A DNA stretch of 64,000 nt from Lunularia cruciata (Eukaryota; Streptophyta; Marchantiopsida; Lunulariales; Lunulariaceae): contig OX419760.1 in NCBI GenBank assembly GCA_948567375.1, forward strand, positions 63,670,911 to 63,734,910, given 5' to 3'. Every line of letters starts with the position of its first letter. Within the stretch, counting starts at the first letter, position 1. Below the pieces are notes generated by a model, which did not search any database, was not told the origin of the DNA, and saw only the letters and a program-made list of their open reading frames with translations. Shown piece by piece: positions 36,055 through 48,246 of the stretch. The position numbers and the translations under genes were made by a program.

Positions 36055-36200
36055 TTAAATCATCTTTTCTCTCATTTTAAGAAAATAAATTTGATGTTTG
36101 GATATAGAGCAAATATTGCTCCACCAATTAAATCATCTTTGCTCTCATTTCAAGAAAATGAATTTGATGTTTGGATATAGAGCCAATATTGCTCTACCTG
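36055..36200 (+). repeat. 73-bp tandem duplication
   Basis: Two units (36055-36127 and 36128-36200) each begin TTAAATCATCTTT and end near AATATTGCTC, with a few substitutions between them. It lies in decayed coding-like sequence, and one open frame runs through both copies. Confidence 0.75.
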
Positions 36201-37079
36201 CACTTGTAAGTATGGGAATTTGCAATGAAGTGAATACTTTTGAAAGGATGGTGTAGAAAGAAGAGAAATGTTAAACCAGAGGAAGAAGAGGAAGCTGACA
36301 CTTCAAGATTTTTCTTATGCATTCTTTGGTAGCCAAGTTCTAGATTTGATTCCTTTTTCTATCTTGTGCTAAGTGAAGGGCAAGGGCTAAATGAAGATAA
36401 CATGCAAAGGGTTTGAAGAGGATAGTCATACATATTCAGATTATATTGAAGATGGTTTACAAGCTGAAAAAGCATTGAGAATAGAGGAGGATATTTGAGA
36501 AGAAGACAAGGAAAGAGAGCATGAGGATGAAAATTGAAAAAGGAGGAAAATGCACAATTACAAGATGACACCATCCTTGGCCTCTTTCTTGCAAGACTTG
36601 GCTACACACACAAAATTAAAGAGCAAGTCTCTAGAAGCAAAAGAGAGATGTAAGTAAGTTAAAATTAATGCACATAAATTAGCTAAGATTGAGAAGCTAT
36701 GCATGAAAGTGGAAGTTGAGAAAATGAAAGTAGATGTTGAGAGATTTTCCACAAAAAGAAGATTAGGTTTAAGGAATGAAATACTAAAGCCAAATAGTTT
36801 CATACCATGAGTCTTGAATTAGGACACATTAGGAAGAGCTCAAAGGAAATAAAAAGTATTATCATGATGATTTGTAACATAAAAACTCCGTATGGTAGTT
36901 ACACTAGTGACCCAAAATTTCCTACACTTGATTAGACTCATAGTGCAAATGATGATAGCCATGATAACAATAGCTTTGATATGTAAGATATACAAATTTT
37001 ATAATAAAAATTATTGTTTCAAATCTCATGAAACATGAAATGTTTTAAGTTTAAGCTAGTATGAGCCTATATGTGTTGG

Positions 37080-37380
37080 GTTACTTTGGATGGTGAAGAC
37101 TATGATGAGCTACACTCATATGCACTAGGTTATGTTGGTTTATGAAAAGATGAGCACTTGTATATGTTGGTTTGCACTCATATGAGTTGGAGTATGTTGG
37201 TTTGTGAAAAGGTGAGCACATGTATGCTCATATTGTTGGGTTATGGTGGCAAGTGCAAAGGTTGATGCTTGTATATGATGATCTATGCTTGTATGCATTG
37301 GTGTGCGCTTGGCACTTTGTGCAAGTAATGGTGTGCATTGGTGTATGTTGGTGTGCTCTGGTGTGCATTGGGTAGGGTTT
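37080..37380 (+). repeat. Degenerate TG-rich minisatellite-like tract
   Basis: Words such as TATGTTGGTTTGC, GGTGAGCAC and GGTGTGCATTGG recur at irregular spacing, and the last about 50 bp are a tight run of GGTGTG units. It abuts the start of LTR1 copy F at 37381. Confidence 0.55.
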
Positions 37381-38503
37381 TGTAATACCATTAGCTAGAC
37401 AGATTATCTAAAGGTGGAAATTGGTTTGGTAATATCTTGAGGGATATTATATATGATGGTCTAAGTAGATCAAATATAAATTTTATTAAAAGATTACTTC
37501 CACTAATAGGGCAAAGGTTGAAAATACACTAAAATCTTAAGAGCAAATTTTGGATGCTAAAATAGATGAATTAGGCCTCAAAAAATGGAAGATCCTTCCT
37601 TTTAGATGAAAATAAATTGCCTTTCTTTCCTTTTCTCCTCCCCCTCCTCCCTCCCTTGTTTGTCTTATCAAGAGCTTTCCAGTGGTCCTACACCCATGCT
37701 TTTTTTAGCTTCTTATAATAAGATTCTCCAAAGATTCCCTTTGGTCAAACTTGTTTCACCAACCAAATAAGACAAGGATCAACATATGTAATCTTTCAAG
37801 GATAGGAGACCTGAAGAGAAATACACAATTTCACACTCAACTTCAGATGCCCCAAAGGAGTACCTTGACTATATTATATAGCAAAGGGGACTCCTTCGAA
37901 GGAAGCTCCACCCTTGGATCAGATACATGGATTGGTGACGCAAACTCTACCTTTAGATTGGTTGCACGCATGGGTAACATGTTGGTTCTGACCCTATCTG
38001 GTTGGTCAAACCATCTTTGACTAAAAGGATCTTTAGGGAATCTCCTTATAGGAGTCTCCAAATTGCGTGGGTGAGGTAATGTTGGAAAGCTCTCAACGAG
38101 ACAAACTTAAGAGGAAGGAAGATCAGTATTGCATTCATGGGAGGGGGGGTGAATTTGTACATTTTTTAGGCCTAATTCATCCGTTTAGGCCTCCAAAATT
38201 GGCTCTAAAGTTTCCAGGCTATTTTTGGCTCTTGCTCTATTAGTAGAAGTCCTCCTTTGGTGACACCTCTCTCTAAACTACCTAGCCCATCATGCATAAC
38301 ATCCTTCCATATGTTACAAACCAATTTCCACCTCTAGATAATATGTCTAGCTTTTGATATTACAAATTTGAGTTATTTTTTACTCTTGCCCTATTAGTAG
38401 AAGTACTCTTTTGTTGACACCTCTATCTGATCTACCTAGCCCATCATACATAACATCCTTCCAGATGCTACCAAGCCAATTTTCAACTCTAGATGTTATA
38501 TCA

Positions 38504-39180
38504 TGTCATGCGTATATACATCACTATCAACATCATACACTATAGAAGCACAACTCAAGCATAAGTCATACATAGATTCTAAAGTGCCACAATAATCAGA
38601 TTGTTTACAACTCTCAACTCAATTCAACTCAGATCAGTACTTGATCTGTCACTCTATAAACTAATAACAATTTGGCATTGATTACAGTCAAGCCACATCC
38701 ACTCTAGCTAAGAGAATCCAGGTGACACTCTCCGGCCTCTGTCCACCATAGCCAAGAACTCGAAGGCTCAACATCAGAGAAGTGAACCTTCAAGTTCAAC
38801 TCCAAAGAAAGATCTCTGGAGCTGCATATTGAAATTATACCCCTGGACTCAAGCTAGATCTAGAACCCTAACGGTCCAAGTGATGGCACACTCGACAGTG
38901 CAAAGTGATAGTGGGCCCCACCGTGAAGTCAGTACTCCAAACATGAAATCTGACCATTGAAAAGTAGTCTATGGGAAATTACTAAATACCTCTAACTACT
39001 ATCACTGTAACTCTAATGTGCGAGCAATCTAGATGTGATACTATAAATGGCATGATAGTTGTCGTGCATATATACATTGCTACACAACATACATCGTTGT
39101 CAACATCATACACTTTAGAAGCACAACTCACACATAAGTCATGCATAGACTATAAAGTGCCACAATTGCCCTCCTAGTTG
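38504..39180 (-). repeat. PPT and 3' LTR region of Ty3 copy 2 with flanking unit A repeats
   Basis: On the minus strand a purine tract (39180-39165) precedes unit A (39164-39060, 105 bp), the LTR body (39059-38592) and a second unit A (38591-38504) that has lost about 17 bp including the TGTTGTG arm. This is the layout found in copy 1 at 3891-4545. Confidence 0.78.
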
Positions 39181-39333
39181 GCAGTTAGGTCCCTCTAACT
39201 CCAGATAACCATCTACTCCAAGTATACGGTATACCTTATGCTGGGCAAAGATTAGAAGGTTGGGTGCTATAGAACCCTATCATTAATCGCCTGTTTGCAA
39301 TCTATACCATATAAAGAATGACCTAGCTATAGG

Positions 39334-39540
39334 TCAAGTACATCTAGGATATAACCACCATCCTTGAAGAACTACCTTGAGAGGAGAAGTTATACATGCC
39401 ATATGCCATCCTCTCGAACAACTATCACACACTAACGTAGTAGCAGATCCACCAGAAGAGCCACATAACATACACCTCAAGCTTGCATGTACAAGTGCCA
39501 AGCTGTTGTTGGTGCTATCTGTTGTAGATATATATAATCT
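39334..39540 (-). pseudogene. Ty3 copy 2 C-terminal PHD finger
   Basis: The minus strand reads C-M-L-C (39474-39463), G-S-S-G-G-S-A-T-T-L-V, C-D-S-C, S-R-G-W-H-M-A-C, a short loop, then W-L-Y-P-R-C-T and the TGA at 39336-39334. Spacing is that of a C4HC3 PHD finger. One ligand of the last pair has changed from C (copy 1) to Y, so this copy's finger would not fold normally. The loop that is broken by TAG in copy 1 is open here. Together the two copies show that the finger ends the Pol frame of the family. Confidence 0.82.
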
Positions 39541-39689
39541 CTTGGATGAAATTGACGGATTGAGGGTCTATAACCTCCTCCTCAAATGGTAGCATAGCGT
39601 AAAGTATCTCTATGTTGAGCAATCGCCAAGTTCTCAAAGGCCATTGGCATCACTCTTCAAAAGATCTCTACCCATTGAGAACATGCACT

Positions 39690-40700
39690 CATCCATACAT
39701 CTGGATCATCCAAGTCCAAAACTACAAGAGCATCTTGACAAATGGCTATAGGTAAATTTGGATCTTGTCCATAGAGTAGAAAGTAAGGAGAGAAGGATGC
39801 TAAGAAAGCTTGCTGGCTGAACCAATAGCCCATGGCTAACCAAGGTAATTGGAGATCCCAATCTCCTAAGTGGCCTCTCTACAAACCATACTTCCACAAT
39901 CCTCTCTTCACCATCTGAACCACTCTCTTTGTGAAGCCATTTGCCTTGGGGTGATCTCGGGATATACTACAATGATCAATCAAAGCCTTGTCATACAAGA
40001 CCTGAAACTCCCCCAAGAACTCTGTACCCTGATCAATCAAAACCTCAACTAGTGCACCAACATGATTAAGAACTCAATCTAGGAACAAGTAAGTTGTCCC
40101 TTCACTAGACTTGCTAGGAAGTGCCACCAACTCAATCCACTTGGAGAAGTGCTCCACCATCACCAAAACATACTGATGATATCTCACAGTCAGCGGTAAA
40201 GGTCCACCAAAGTCCAAACTCTAACAATAACCCAATCCCATGATAGGTAATGGCTGGAATTGTGGCGTTGGAGCATTGAATGATGTTCTAACTTGGTTGA
40301 GTTAGAGCATCATTCCACACATCTGGCACAATTTTTTGTACCTTGGTCTGCATACCGCGCCACCAATGATGAATTTGGAGTAAGCTATATGTATGCTTTA
40401 CTCCAAAATGTCCTAGCTCCTCATGAGCATGATGGACCAATTGTGGTCTCTGAGATGGAAGTGGTACTACTCATACTCTACCATCCTTCCAGACCCGAAG
40501 AAGGTGTCTACCCTCCAATCTGAACCGCTTGGCTTGTTAAAGGACACAATCTCTCTCCTTGGCCCCAAATATGCCACCCACAACACCAATGTGAAGATAG
40601 TCCATCATTAAGATTCACCATAATGTACAGTTCAATCATGAATGTCTCATTGAACTGTACCAATATCTTCATTCTCTGGATCTGTGACCTCAATAACTCC
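39690..40700 (-). pseudogene. Ty3 copy 2 integrase
   Basis: The minus strand carries the zinc-binding region (H-A-H-E-E-L-G-H near 40435, and the C-pair near 40320), the core around S-L-D-F-G-G-P near 40215, V-L-I-D-Q-G near 40035, and K-R-V-V-Q-M-V near 39920. It reads Q where copy 1 has stops at 2587 and 2996. A 30-50 bp rearrangement near 40265-40320 duplicates words around the second zinc-ligand pair. The order and spacing match copy 1. Confidence 0.85.
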
Positions 40701-40789
40701 TCCTAGATGTGTTGAGAGAGATACCACCAAAGCCTCAAAAAATATACAGAGAAAGGCTGATGCGTGGCAACTTGGTACCATCTCCTCAT

Positions 40790-41430
40790 CTATCTCACCA
40801 TGCCAACGTGCTCCGATCTGATCTTGCTGGCTCGGACATGCGTTTTTCTCAACCCATCTGCATCATGGTTCACCACTCCAAGCCTGTGAACAACCGTGAA
40901 ATCATACTCTTGTAAAATCAGAGCCCATTGTTCAAGCTTCCTGAAAGTTTGTCGGACTCCATCAACCACTTCACTGGCTGATGATTTAGTGATGAGAGTG
41001 AAGGGGTTACCAAATAGGTAACATCGGAAATGTGCTACTGCCCAAACTACTGCCAAGCACTCTCCCTCATATGCACTATACTTTGCCTCCACTGAATTTT
41101 TGGAGCAACTAGCATATGCCACCACAAACTCCTTCCACTCATCATCATGTTGGGTGAACACCGCTCTAAGCTACAACATACTCCAATCAATATGAACTTA
41201 AAATGGTCTTCCTTTGATCGGTCTCCTTAAAATAGGAGCAAATGTCAACCTCTCCTTGAGATCAACAAAAGCTCTCTCCTGCTCATCTCCCCAATGCCAC
41301 TCATGTATTAGCTTTGTCAGCTTTGTCAAGGCCTTGGCAATGGCACTAAATCCTCTAACATAGTGGCAATAGAAATTTTCCAACCCAAGGAATGCTCGCA
41401 CTTTGCTCACATCCGTAGGCTGAGGAATAC
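40790..41430 (-). pseudogene. Ty3 copy 2 RT connection and RNase H
   Basis: The minus strand reads V-R-A-F-L-G-L-E-N-F-Y-C-H-Y (connection), then F-V-V-A-Y-A-S-C-S and Y-S-A-Y-E-G-E-C-L-A-V-V-W-A (RNase H). Next comes a damaged segment where copy 1 has D-H-Q-P-L-K-W-L, then V-V-H-R-L-G-V-V-N-H-D-A-D-G-L. The D-H-Q catalytic block is altered here (T-K-S-S-A-S-E), so this RNase H would not be active even without the stops. Confidence 0.88.
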
Positions 41431-41459
41431 GTGCAATAGCCTCCATTTGTCTGTTAAAC

Positions 41460-42206
41460 ACCAAGTCCTCTAGGGTAGATAGTGTGACCCAAATACTCAA
41501 CTTGCTCATGGAAGAACCTACACTTCACAGGATGTAATTTGTGTCCATGAGATCTCAACCTCTCAAACACCTCCAACAACCATCTCTCATGCTCTTCCAC
41601 AATAGTGCTATAGACTAAAATGTCATCAATATAGCACCAAGAAAAATCCAATCCAAGTAGGATCCTATCCATGACCCTCTAGAACTTAGTAAGAGAATTC
41701 TTTAACCCAAATGGTAAGAACCTCCATTGATATAACACATCCTTGCCATGAGGATCAATAGCACAAAATGTTGTCTTGGACTTATCCTCCTTCTTGATCG
41801 GCAATTGATGATATCCCGCTTGAAGATCCAAAGTATTGAAGACCTTTGCATGCCCAATTGCATCAAAAATCTTGTCTACTATAGGCATGGCATACCGATC
41901 AGCACTAGTTTGTTGGTTGATAAGATGGTAATCTCCACACATCTGCCTATTTGTGTAGTTGCCATGCATATCCTTCTTGGTTGGCATTCGTGTAGTTGAT
42001 GCATACTCTCCATGTGAGATCTCTACCAAACAAACCTCAAAAAGGTCTCTACTCCGATTCTTAATCAATGTCTTCTCCATGTCACTATAACAATAAGGAC
42101 ATTGGAAAATTGGTGTATTGCTAGTCAGCTCAATCCGTATACTAGGTCCTTTTAGAGCACCCAAATCCTTCATATTGAAGGCAAAACAACTCGTGTAGCT
42201 CCTCAA
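41460..42206 (-). pseudogene. Ty3 copy 2 reverse transcriptase
   Basis: A 175-codon minus-strand frame (42206-41679) covers the fingers and palm: K-D-M-H-G-N-Y-T-N-R-Q-M-C-G-D-Y, A-K-V-F-N-T-L-D-L-Q-A-G-Y-H-Q and F-L-P-F-G-L-K-N. After one TAG the frame resumes with Y-I-D-D-I-L-V-Y-S and the thumb (41672-41454). All catalytic aspartates are kept. The Q in L-D-L-Q-A-G-Y-H stands where Ty3 RTs usually have R. Confidence 0.92.
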
Positions 42207-43969
42207 GAACCTCCAATCTCTTTGTCTTTCCTCTCTTGTATGCTTGGGTCCAAGATTTGGCTCCCCAGTATCCTCTATAATTGTCGCAAGAGTGGAAGAC
42301 GTACTGACTTGCTGCTACACTAGGCCCTTGGGAGCAGTAGTGTCATGCCCCCAAGCACTAGAGGTTCCAACCTCGGTGTGAAAAACTCCCCCCACTCTGG
42401 CTGCAAGCTCCACACGTCCTCTAACTACACACCAAGGGTGTAATCCAAGTAGCCCAAAATTACCCGGATGGACTCCAAGTAGACCACTCTCCCTAGTAGC
42501 TACTGGTTGTGTTCCAAGAATACCATGTCCATTTGGTCCATTGCCCCCAACATGTGCCTAAATCGTCTTGATAAGCACAAGGCTCACAAATGTCCGAGTG
42601 GTGATGCCTATCAAGCACATTCTACACTGCTCTGCCAAACCAAGGCTCACAATCCAGGTCAAATAGTTTAGGTCCATAGCTTGACCTAACACCTGACGCT
42701 TGGATGCCTTTGATACTACTAGAACAACGGTAATACCAATGAAAAGACCCAACACCCACTCTCTCATCGGCGTTAGGCTCCACCAACTATTGTAACTATG
42801 AGTCCCAAACAAGTCCAAGTCCTCCCTCTCAAAAAGCATGAGAGCCTAAGAAACTCATAAGTGTGGAAAAAGCGGCTCTAGGCTGTCCAACTAGGTTCAC
42901 CACTGCCATAGGTGACCTATCAGCCACTACCACCATCTAAGATTAATGCCTCACATCCAAGATGTCATCAACAAGGATGTGGTCTAGTCATTGAATCCCA
43001 TCATATGCACGCTGTAAAACCTCTCTGCGTAAGAGGTTTGTCCACCAAAGACAAAGACAATGAGCCCATGATCCCACTCTGGCTGCATCCAGCAATACAA
43101 TAGGTCCCATCCAAGAATGGACTTGATGTGTACTTGCCACCACTTTGGTGCAAGAATCACCCATCAAAGGAACGTTCTCCAAAAAGTAAGTTGGAGAAAT
43201 GGATTGATGAACCTAAAGATGCCATAAATAAAGATAAAGATATCCGTAACATCTCCCAAAACACAATAGAACAAGGATCCTGAAGACCCAAACCTTGACC
43301 AACATGGGTATGTCCCTAACATGGCCATCTAGCAATCACCAAGTGAATGGGACCATGTCTCTCCAGATCATGCACCCCTAGTAAGGAAATGTCTGTTGGT
43401 AGGGCCTTCTAATAACCTTTGACTGTTGACATTGGTAATAACTCCGGATATTAATAGGCCAAGTGTGCCACATGATGTAAAAAGACTCGCCTAGCAATCT
43501 CATCTCTCTCCACATACAAGTACCTCCGTACTAGTATACCCACCTATAGGACTGTAGCTAGTCCGATGCTAATCCCACCGGACAACTCCAATAAACATAC
43601 TCCCTCTATTGGATACTGCCAAGCAATGAGTGTGGTATCAAGAGTTGTCAAGGTAATTGACTCTAGAGGTTCATCCTCACACTCATCTCCTGGTGGTACA
43701 AAGGCTCCACTCCAAGCTTGCTACACCAACCGATCTGCACGTTGCTACAATGCCTCCTCTGAACTCCACAATGGAACATCCAAGGTGGATAGAACAATCC
43801 CACTTGTACTCCAAATCCAAGTGATCTACTCTAGTATTAGAGTATCCTCTACAATAACTCACCAAGCCAAGTAAATGCACCATTGAAAGTGAAACTGATG
43901 TTGCCATGGTCTTGGACTGTAGTGAGCCAAGACTACCACTACTAAAGCATACTAGTAGGCGACACACTC

Positions 43970-44370
43970 GTCCTTCACTAGACTACCAACATGGCCTGTA
44001 GAAAGTTGTCTCCTCCCAATAGTCAATACTGAAACCCATGGGACACAACACTACTCCCGCAACTAGCACATCATATGACTTAGCTATTGTCGCAATAGCC
44101 TGAGCTCTCACCACCAAGCTATCAGTCACATGACCACGCTAAAGCTAAAAAACTAGCTCTCCATGGGTGATGCATTGTGTCAAACCACCACCCATAGATA
44201 TTTGGATCTGAAATGGACACATCTCTACATTGGTCTTCTTTAACTCCAGACTGACTATTGCAACCTTCCCCAACATAAGGGGCTATGCACCAGAGTCTAA
44301 CAAGACTCTCTGTGGTGTATAGACCTTCCCTAAAAGTCCCACCAAGTAGAAAATCCCCCTTTGGTTATCC
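43970..44370 (-). pseudogene. Ty3 copy 2 protease region
   Basis: The minus strand reads V-L-L-D-S-G-A followed by P-L-M-L-G-K, with the D-S-G triad at 44297-44289. This fits the retropepsin active site, D-S/T-G followed by a small residue. A TAG directly after the A breaks the frame. Copy 1 has D-F-G at the same site. It lies between the gag zinc knuckles and RT, as expected for Ty3/gypsy. Confidence 0.65.
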
Positions 44371-44869
44371 AATAGGACAACACCAGATATGAACCACGCT
44401 CTTTCAAAAGCCGGTCTAGTTGGCAACTCCTCCAGTCTAGCGTTGCTGCTTGCCATAAACCACTGATCGCTGAATGGATCCCATGCTCCTCAACCAAGTC
44501 AGCTCCACTATCAACCACCTCTGCTCTAGTAGTAGGAACCGCATCATTCCTACTCTCACAAAGTGTCATAACCAACCAGAACATTGGAGTTGGGTCAACT
44601 CCCAATATAAACATGTGATTGGCTAAAAACAAAAAGCACCGCATAATCAGTTGAGATGTCCCCAACATCATGCTCAACTCAGTCTGTATAGTAGCAGGTG
44701 ACTGACTAGTAGGTAGTCCATCATGCACCCCATCACCACTAACACACCTGCATTGGGACATCTAGGAGCCCTGGATGTTGTCTGTAATGCCTCAAATGGC
44801 ATGAAAGACTAGGGAAGTCTGACTTATCTCCCAACCTCTCTTCTCTGTGGGTCCAACTCCATTGATACT

Positions 44870-46300
44870 CATCTAGGCTCTGGAGCACATACTGCACTCC
44901 TAGTCATTGCTCTAGATGCATCCACTTGTGCTGCTCTACACATGAAGTCCAAAGCATCTCTATCATTAGAATATGAGGTGGAAGCCTCAACGCCCGAATC
45001 TGATCTCCTGTAAGCAATGGCCATACTAGCCAATCTCTGCTCCAACTTCTCAATCTGAGTAGCCATAGTTGTATCAAAAGTAAGGGTAGGTACTGCACCT
45101 CTACTAGGTGTAGATCCTCTACCACCACCTCTACCACCTTGTCCTCCTTGAATTGGAGCTCCTCTACTACCTGCCATAGCAGCCCTACCACTCCGTAACT
45201 CCGGGTGTAGGTCAAAGCATTGGTCACTAATGTGACCAAATCTATGGCAATGCTCACACTGCCTCTATGTTGGCGGCAATGCACCAAAGGTATTAGGTCC
45301 GCTGCCTTGAGTACATTCCCTCTTATGGTGAGATCCACCACAAGTCCAACAAGCAACACTACCACTTACTAGTTGTTGTTGATCTGAAAAGGAAGGTAAG
45401 GGTTTAGCTCCATTAGGCCCTCCACTCACTTTATATGATCTGGGTTGTCCATCTTGTCCTCAAAAATCAACTAGGCGTGGTGCACTCTACTACACTCTAG
45501 AAGAAGTAACAATTGTGGATGATGAGGTCTCCCTACCAAATCTAGATGTCACTACCCTCTCCTCCACCATGTTAAGCTGAATACGCTCAGCCAAACCAAA
45601 GACCACTGCTAAAGTAGGCAAAGTAGCCAGTAACAACGGAGCATCATGAACTCTACATCGCAACTTCCTATCCAATATCCCATACCAAAACTGGATTGCC
45701 TGGGCATGAGTAACTCCATGAGTGAAACTAATCAGCCACCTCATGCAAGTGTATGCCTCACGTAGGCTCTCTCCAGCCTTTCGTTGAAAATCCTTCAAGC
45801 TCCTCAGCTTATTAGTCCGCAACCCCTGGTAGTTCTACCTCAAACATTGAAAGAACTCCACCATGGGCTTAAATCCTCATACCACACCACCTCTTGCAGC
45901 GGTACCTCCACTTGTGATAACACTATCTCCAACTAGTGCACCTCCACTAGCTCCACCAACACTACTTGAGCTAGAACTCATGGGTACAACCAATCTACTC
46001 TTGGCAATCAAGCTTGAAGTGATAGAGACATAGTTTGGAGACCAATACTATCTCCATAACCCAATCTCCTCCAAATGAGCTCCCTTGAACTCATGGTAGT
46101 TGTCTATCGGCGGACCCTCCAAATGCTGAAATAACCCCTTCCATGCCATGAAAGGTGTAAACAAATTTGCGTTCCGCATTTGCTACAGATCACACCAACT
46201 ATCAAACTCTTGAATGAAGTCATTTAACTCAATGGTATCCACTATATCAAAGTAATGCCTAGGGCCTTTGAAGGCCCCATAAATCTTGTCCATGTCTCAC
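44870..46300 (-). pseudogene. Ty3 copy 2 gag (capsid region and two CCHC zinc knuckles)
   Basis: The minus-strand frame at 45822-45490 (L-K-D-F-Q-R-K-A-G-E-S-L-R-E-A-Y, F-W-Y-G-I-L-D-R-K-L) is typical of plant Ty3 capsid sequence. About 140 bp further, C-W-T-C-G-G-S-H-H-K-R-E-C (45351-45313) and C-E-H-C-H-R-F-G-H-I-S-D-Q-C (45258-45218) are two zinc knuckles. The second is an exact C-x2-C-x4-H-x4-C, and the first has one residue fewer between ligands. A G-R-rich segment follows at about 45177-45100. Gag packages element RNA into particles. In-frame stops at several points show decay. Confidence 0.85.
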
Positions 46301-47803
46301 AACAATGATGCGGACACGCTAAGTGCTTTCTAAACTAAATCAGCTCCTATGTCAAACTCCAACTTAGAGTCAATCTCCTCCCTCACTGGAACCTGAGATA
46401 CAAGCTGATATTGAGTGCCACTCCAAGTAAACCCATTGCATATTGCAAGGCTAACTCTTCTATAATCCCCAAAGAACTTTGTCGTGACAAAGTAACCGTA
46501 AACTGGAACCACCAAATGCAACCGCAAACCGCAACTCCAAGTACTCCACCAAGTGCCAACACCAACTCAGCACCACCAAGTGCCAATACTCACAGAACAC
46601 CACCCACTAATGTAACTCTAATTGAGATAACTACACTAGGAAAAAAGGTGACCTGTAACCTACCATCACAACACCCACTCTCACGGTCTACAAGTCATCA
46701 CTTCCTACATCACCGGAGAGAAACAAAGGTAGTATGACTGGTCATTACTCTAGCCTCACTACCAAGAGCACACCAGAGCACCAACGCTCTAAATTCAAGG
46801 TACCTCACACAAACGTGATGCACAAACAAGAAGTAGAGAATAGAGAGGGTCCAATCACAAGAAATCTAAACAAAAACCCTCCATCTCATAAAGCAACACA
46901 AGATTGACTCTTCCACCATTTGGCATTTGATATAAGAGAAGTTTGTATCTACGTCCTAAGCTACCGAGATCACCAAGAATGGGATCAAACTGCCTCTCCT
47001 AGCCAAAGCTACAAGTGTGATGACAATGGCACATTCACTAGAACAACAAGTGAGGATGGACCAGTTGGCTAGGATACCAGTCTAGGAACAAGAGATTTAG
47101 GAGTCAAACCCTATTGTGCACAATCTAGCAGGATGGGTAGATTTTGCCAAACAATGACCAAGATCTACTCTAAACTAGATAGCCTCATGCCAACAAGCTG
47201 GCTTGCTGGCCCTTCGTAGCCCACAACCTTATGCCTCGAAGCTTCAAAATTCAGCCAAATGAGTCCTTTCTTCTTGCCACTTTGAACCCTCTCCAAATCT
47301 GGCAAAACTACTCCAAACTTGTGAGACTCCTCTAAATCTGGCCAACCAGCAAAACTCCTCCAAATCTGGCCAAAATCTGTTGTTAACTCCAGCAAAAATC
47401 TGACGTAAATCCTAAAGTTGGCTGACCGCCAAATCCTCCGCTAACTCTTCACTCGAGCAAAAATTTGAAAAACAGGTTTCTCCAAATCACAAATTCACAA
47501 GGATAGATTCCCAACTCCACCTTCAATTTTACTTTCTGTGCCAAACTTGCAACAAATTGGTCATGCCTTCACCTCTTGAGAAATCACAACAACTGCTCAA
47601 AATTAGCTTCTTCTTTGCTCAAAAATTGGCCAGCACTTCCGCACACCGTCTACCTTATTGCCAAATCTACATCAAGCAATGAGCTTTTGCACACTTGGGA
47701 AAAATTAAACTTCAATCGAGCTACCAACGATCCACCGAGCTTGGAGATACCACCAACACTCAAAGTTCTTGCACCCAATTTCCCCTAGACCTCACTTCTC
47801 TAA

Positions 47804-48246
47804 TGTAATCAGATTGTTGTCAACTCTCGACTCAACTCAACTCAAATCAATACTTGATTTGTCACTCTCTAAACTGCCAACAACTGGGCACTGATTACAG
47901 TCAAACCACATCCACTCTAGCTAAGAAAATCTAGGTGACGCTCACCGGCCTTTATCCACCATAGCTAAGAACTCAAAGGCTCAACATTAGAGAAGTGAAC
48001 TCTTTGGAGCTGCACTTCAAAAGTTTACCCCTGGACTTGAGCTAGGTCCGAAACCCTAATGGTCCTATTGATGGCACACTCGATGGTGCAAAGTGACGGT
48101 GGGCCACACCGTGAAGTCAATACCCCAAACACAAAATGTGACTATCTTAAAATAGTCTATGGGAAGCTCTTGAAATACCTCTAACTACTATCACTGCAAC
48201 TCTAGTGTCCGAGCAATCTAGATGCAACACTACAAATGGCGTGACA
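47804..48246 (-). repeat. 5' LTR body of Ty3 copy 2
   Basis: The minus-strand sequence starts TGTCACGCC at 48246 and ends GATTACA at 47804 (443 bp, TG...CA). It is homologous along its length to the body of the 3' LTR region (38592-39059) and to 4011-4440 of copy 1. Unlike both 3' ends it carries no 105-bp unit A on either side. Confidence 0.8.

Larger units (their letters stand above)
34986..37380. other. AT-rich stretch with decayed coding-like sequence
   Basis: Plus-strand sequence between about 35590 and 36240 reads like an old protein-coding region (for example S-S-I-E-S-K-M-K-F-K-E-E-R near 35700, and W-G-W-R-T-I-D-D-K-L-N-H-L-F near 36030), but stops break it and I recognise no family. 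From about 37080 to 37380 the sequence turns TG-rich, with repeated GTGTGCATTGG-like words. The LTR1 copy F begins immediately after it. Confidence 0.4.
38504..48246 (-). mobile_element. Ty3/gypsy LTR retrotransposon, copy 2 (nearly complete, about 9.7 kb)
   Basis: Read on the minus strand: 5' LTR body (48246-47804), a long leader, gag with two zinc knuckles (about 46300-44870), protease (about 44300), RT (42206-41460), RNase H (41161-40790), integrase (40690-39690), GPY/F-like segment and PHD finger ending at 39334, PPT, and the 3' LTR region (39164-38504). It is inserted in LTR1 copy G. Several stops and shifts make it non-autonomous, but it has fewer than copy 1. I see no clean 5-bp target duplication and no convincing tRNA primer site directly after the 5' LTR. 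Confidence 0.92.

Noticed and set aside
37080-37380. Possible CRISPR-like or regular satellite array
   Set aside because: Repeated TG-rich words are irregular in spacing and sequence, with no constant repeat-spacer pattern, and the genome is eukaryotic.
47740-47803. Primer binding site after the Ty3 5' LTR (TGGTATC word)
   Set aside because: The match to the initiator tRNA-Met 3' end is short and lies about 60 bp from the LTR end, not adjacent as required.
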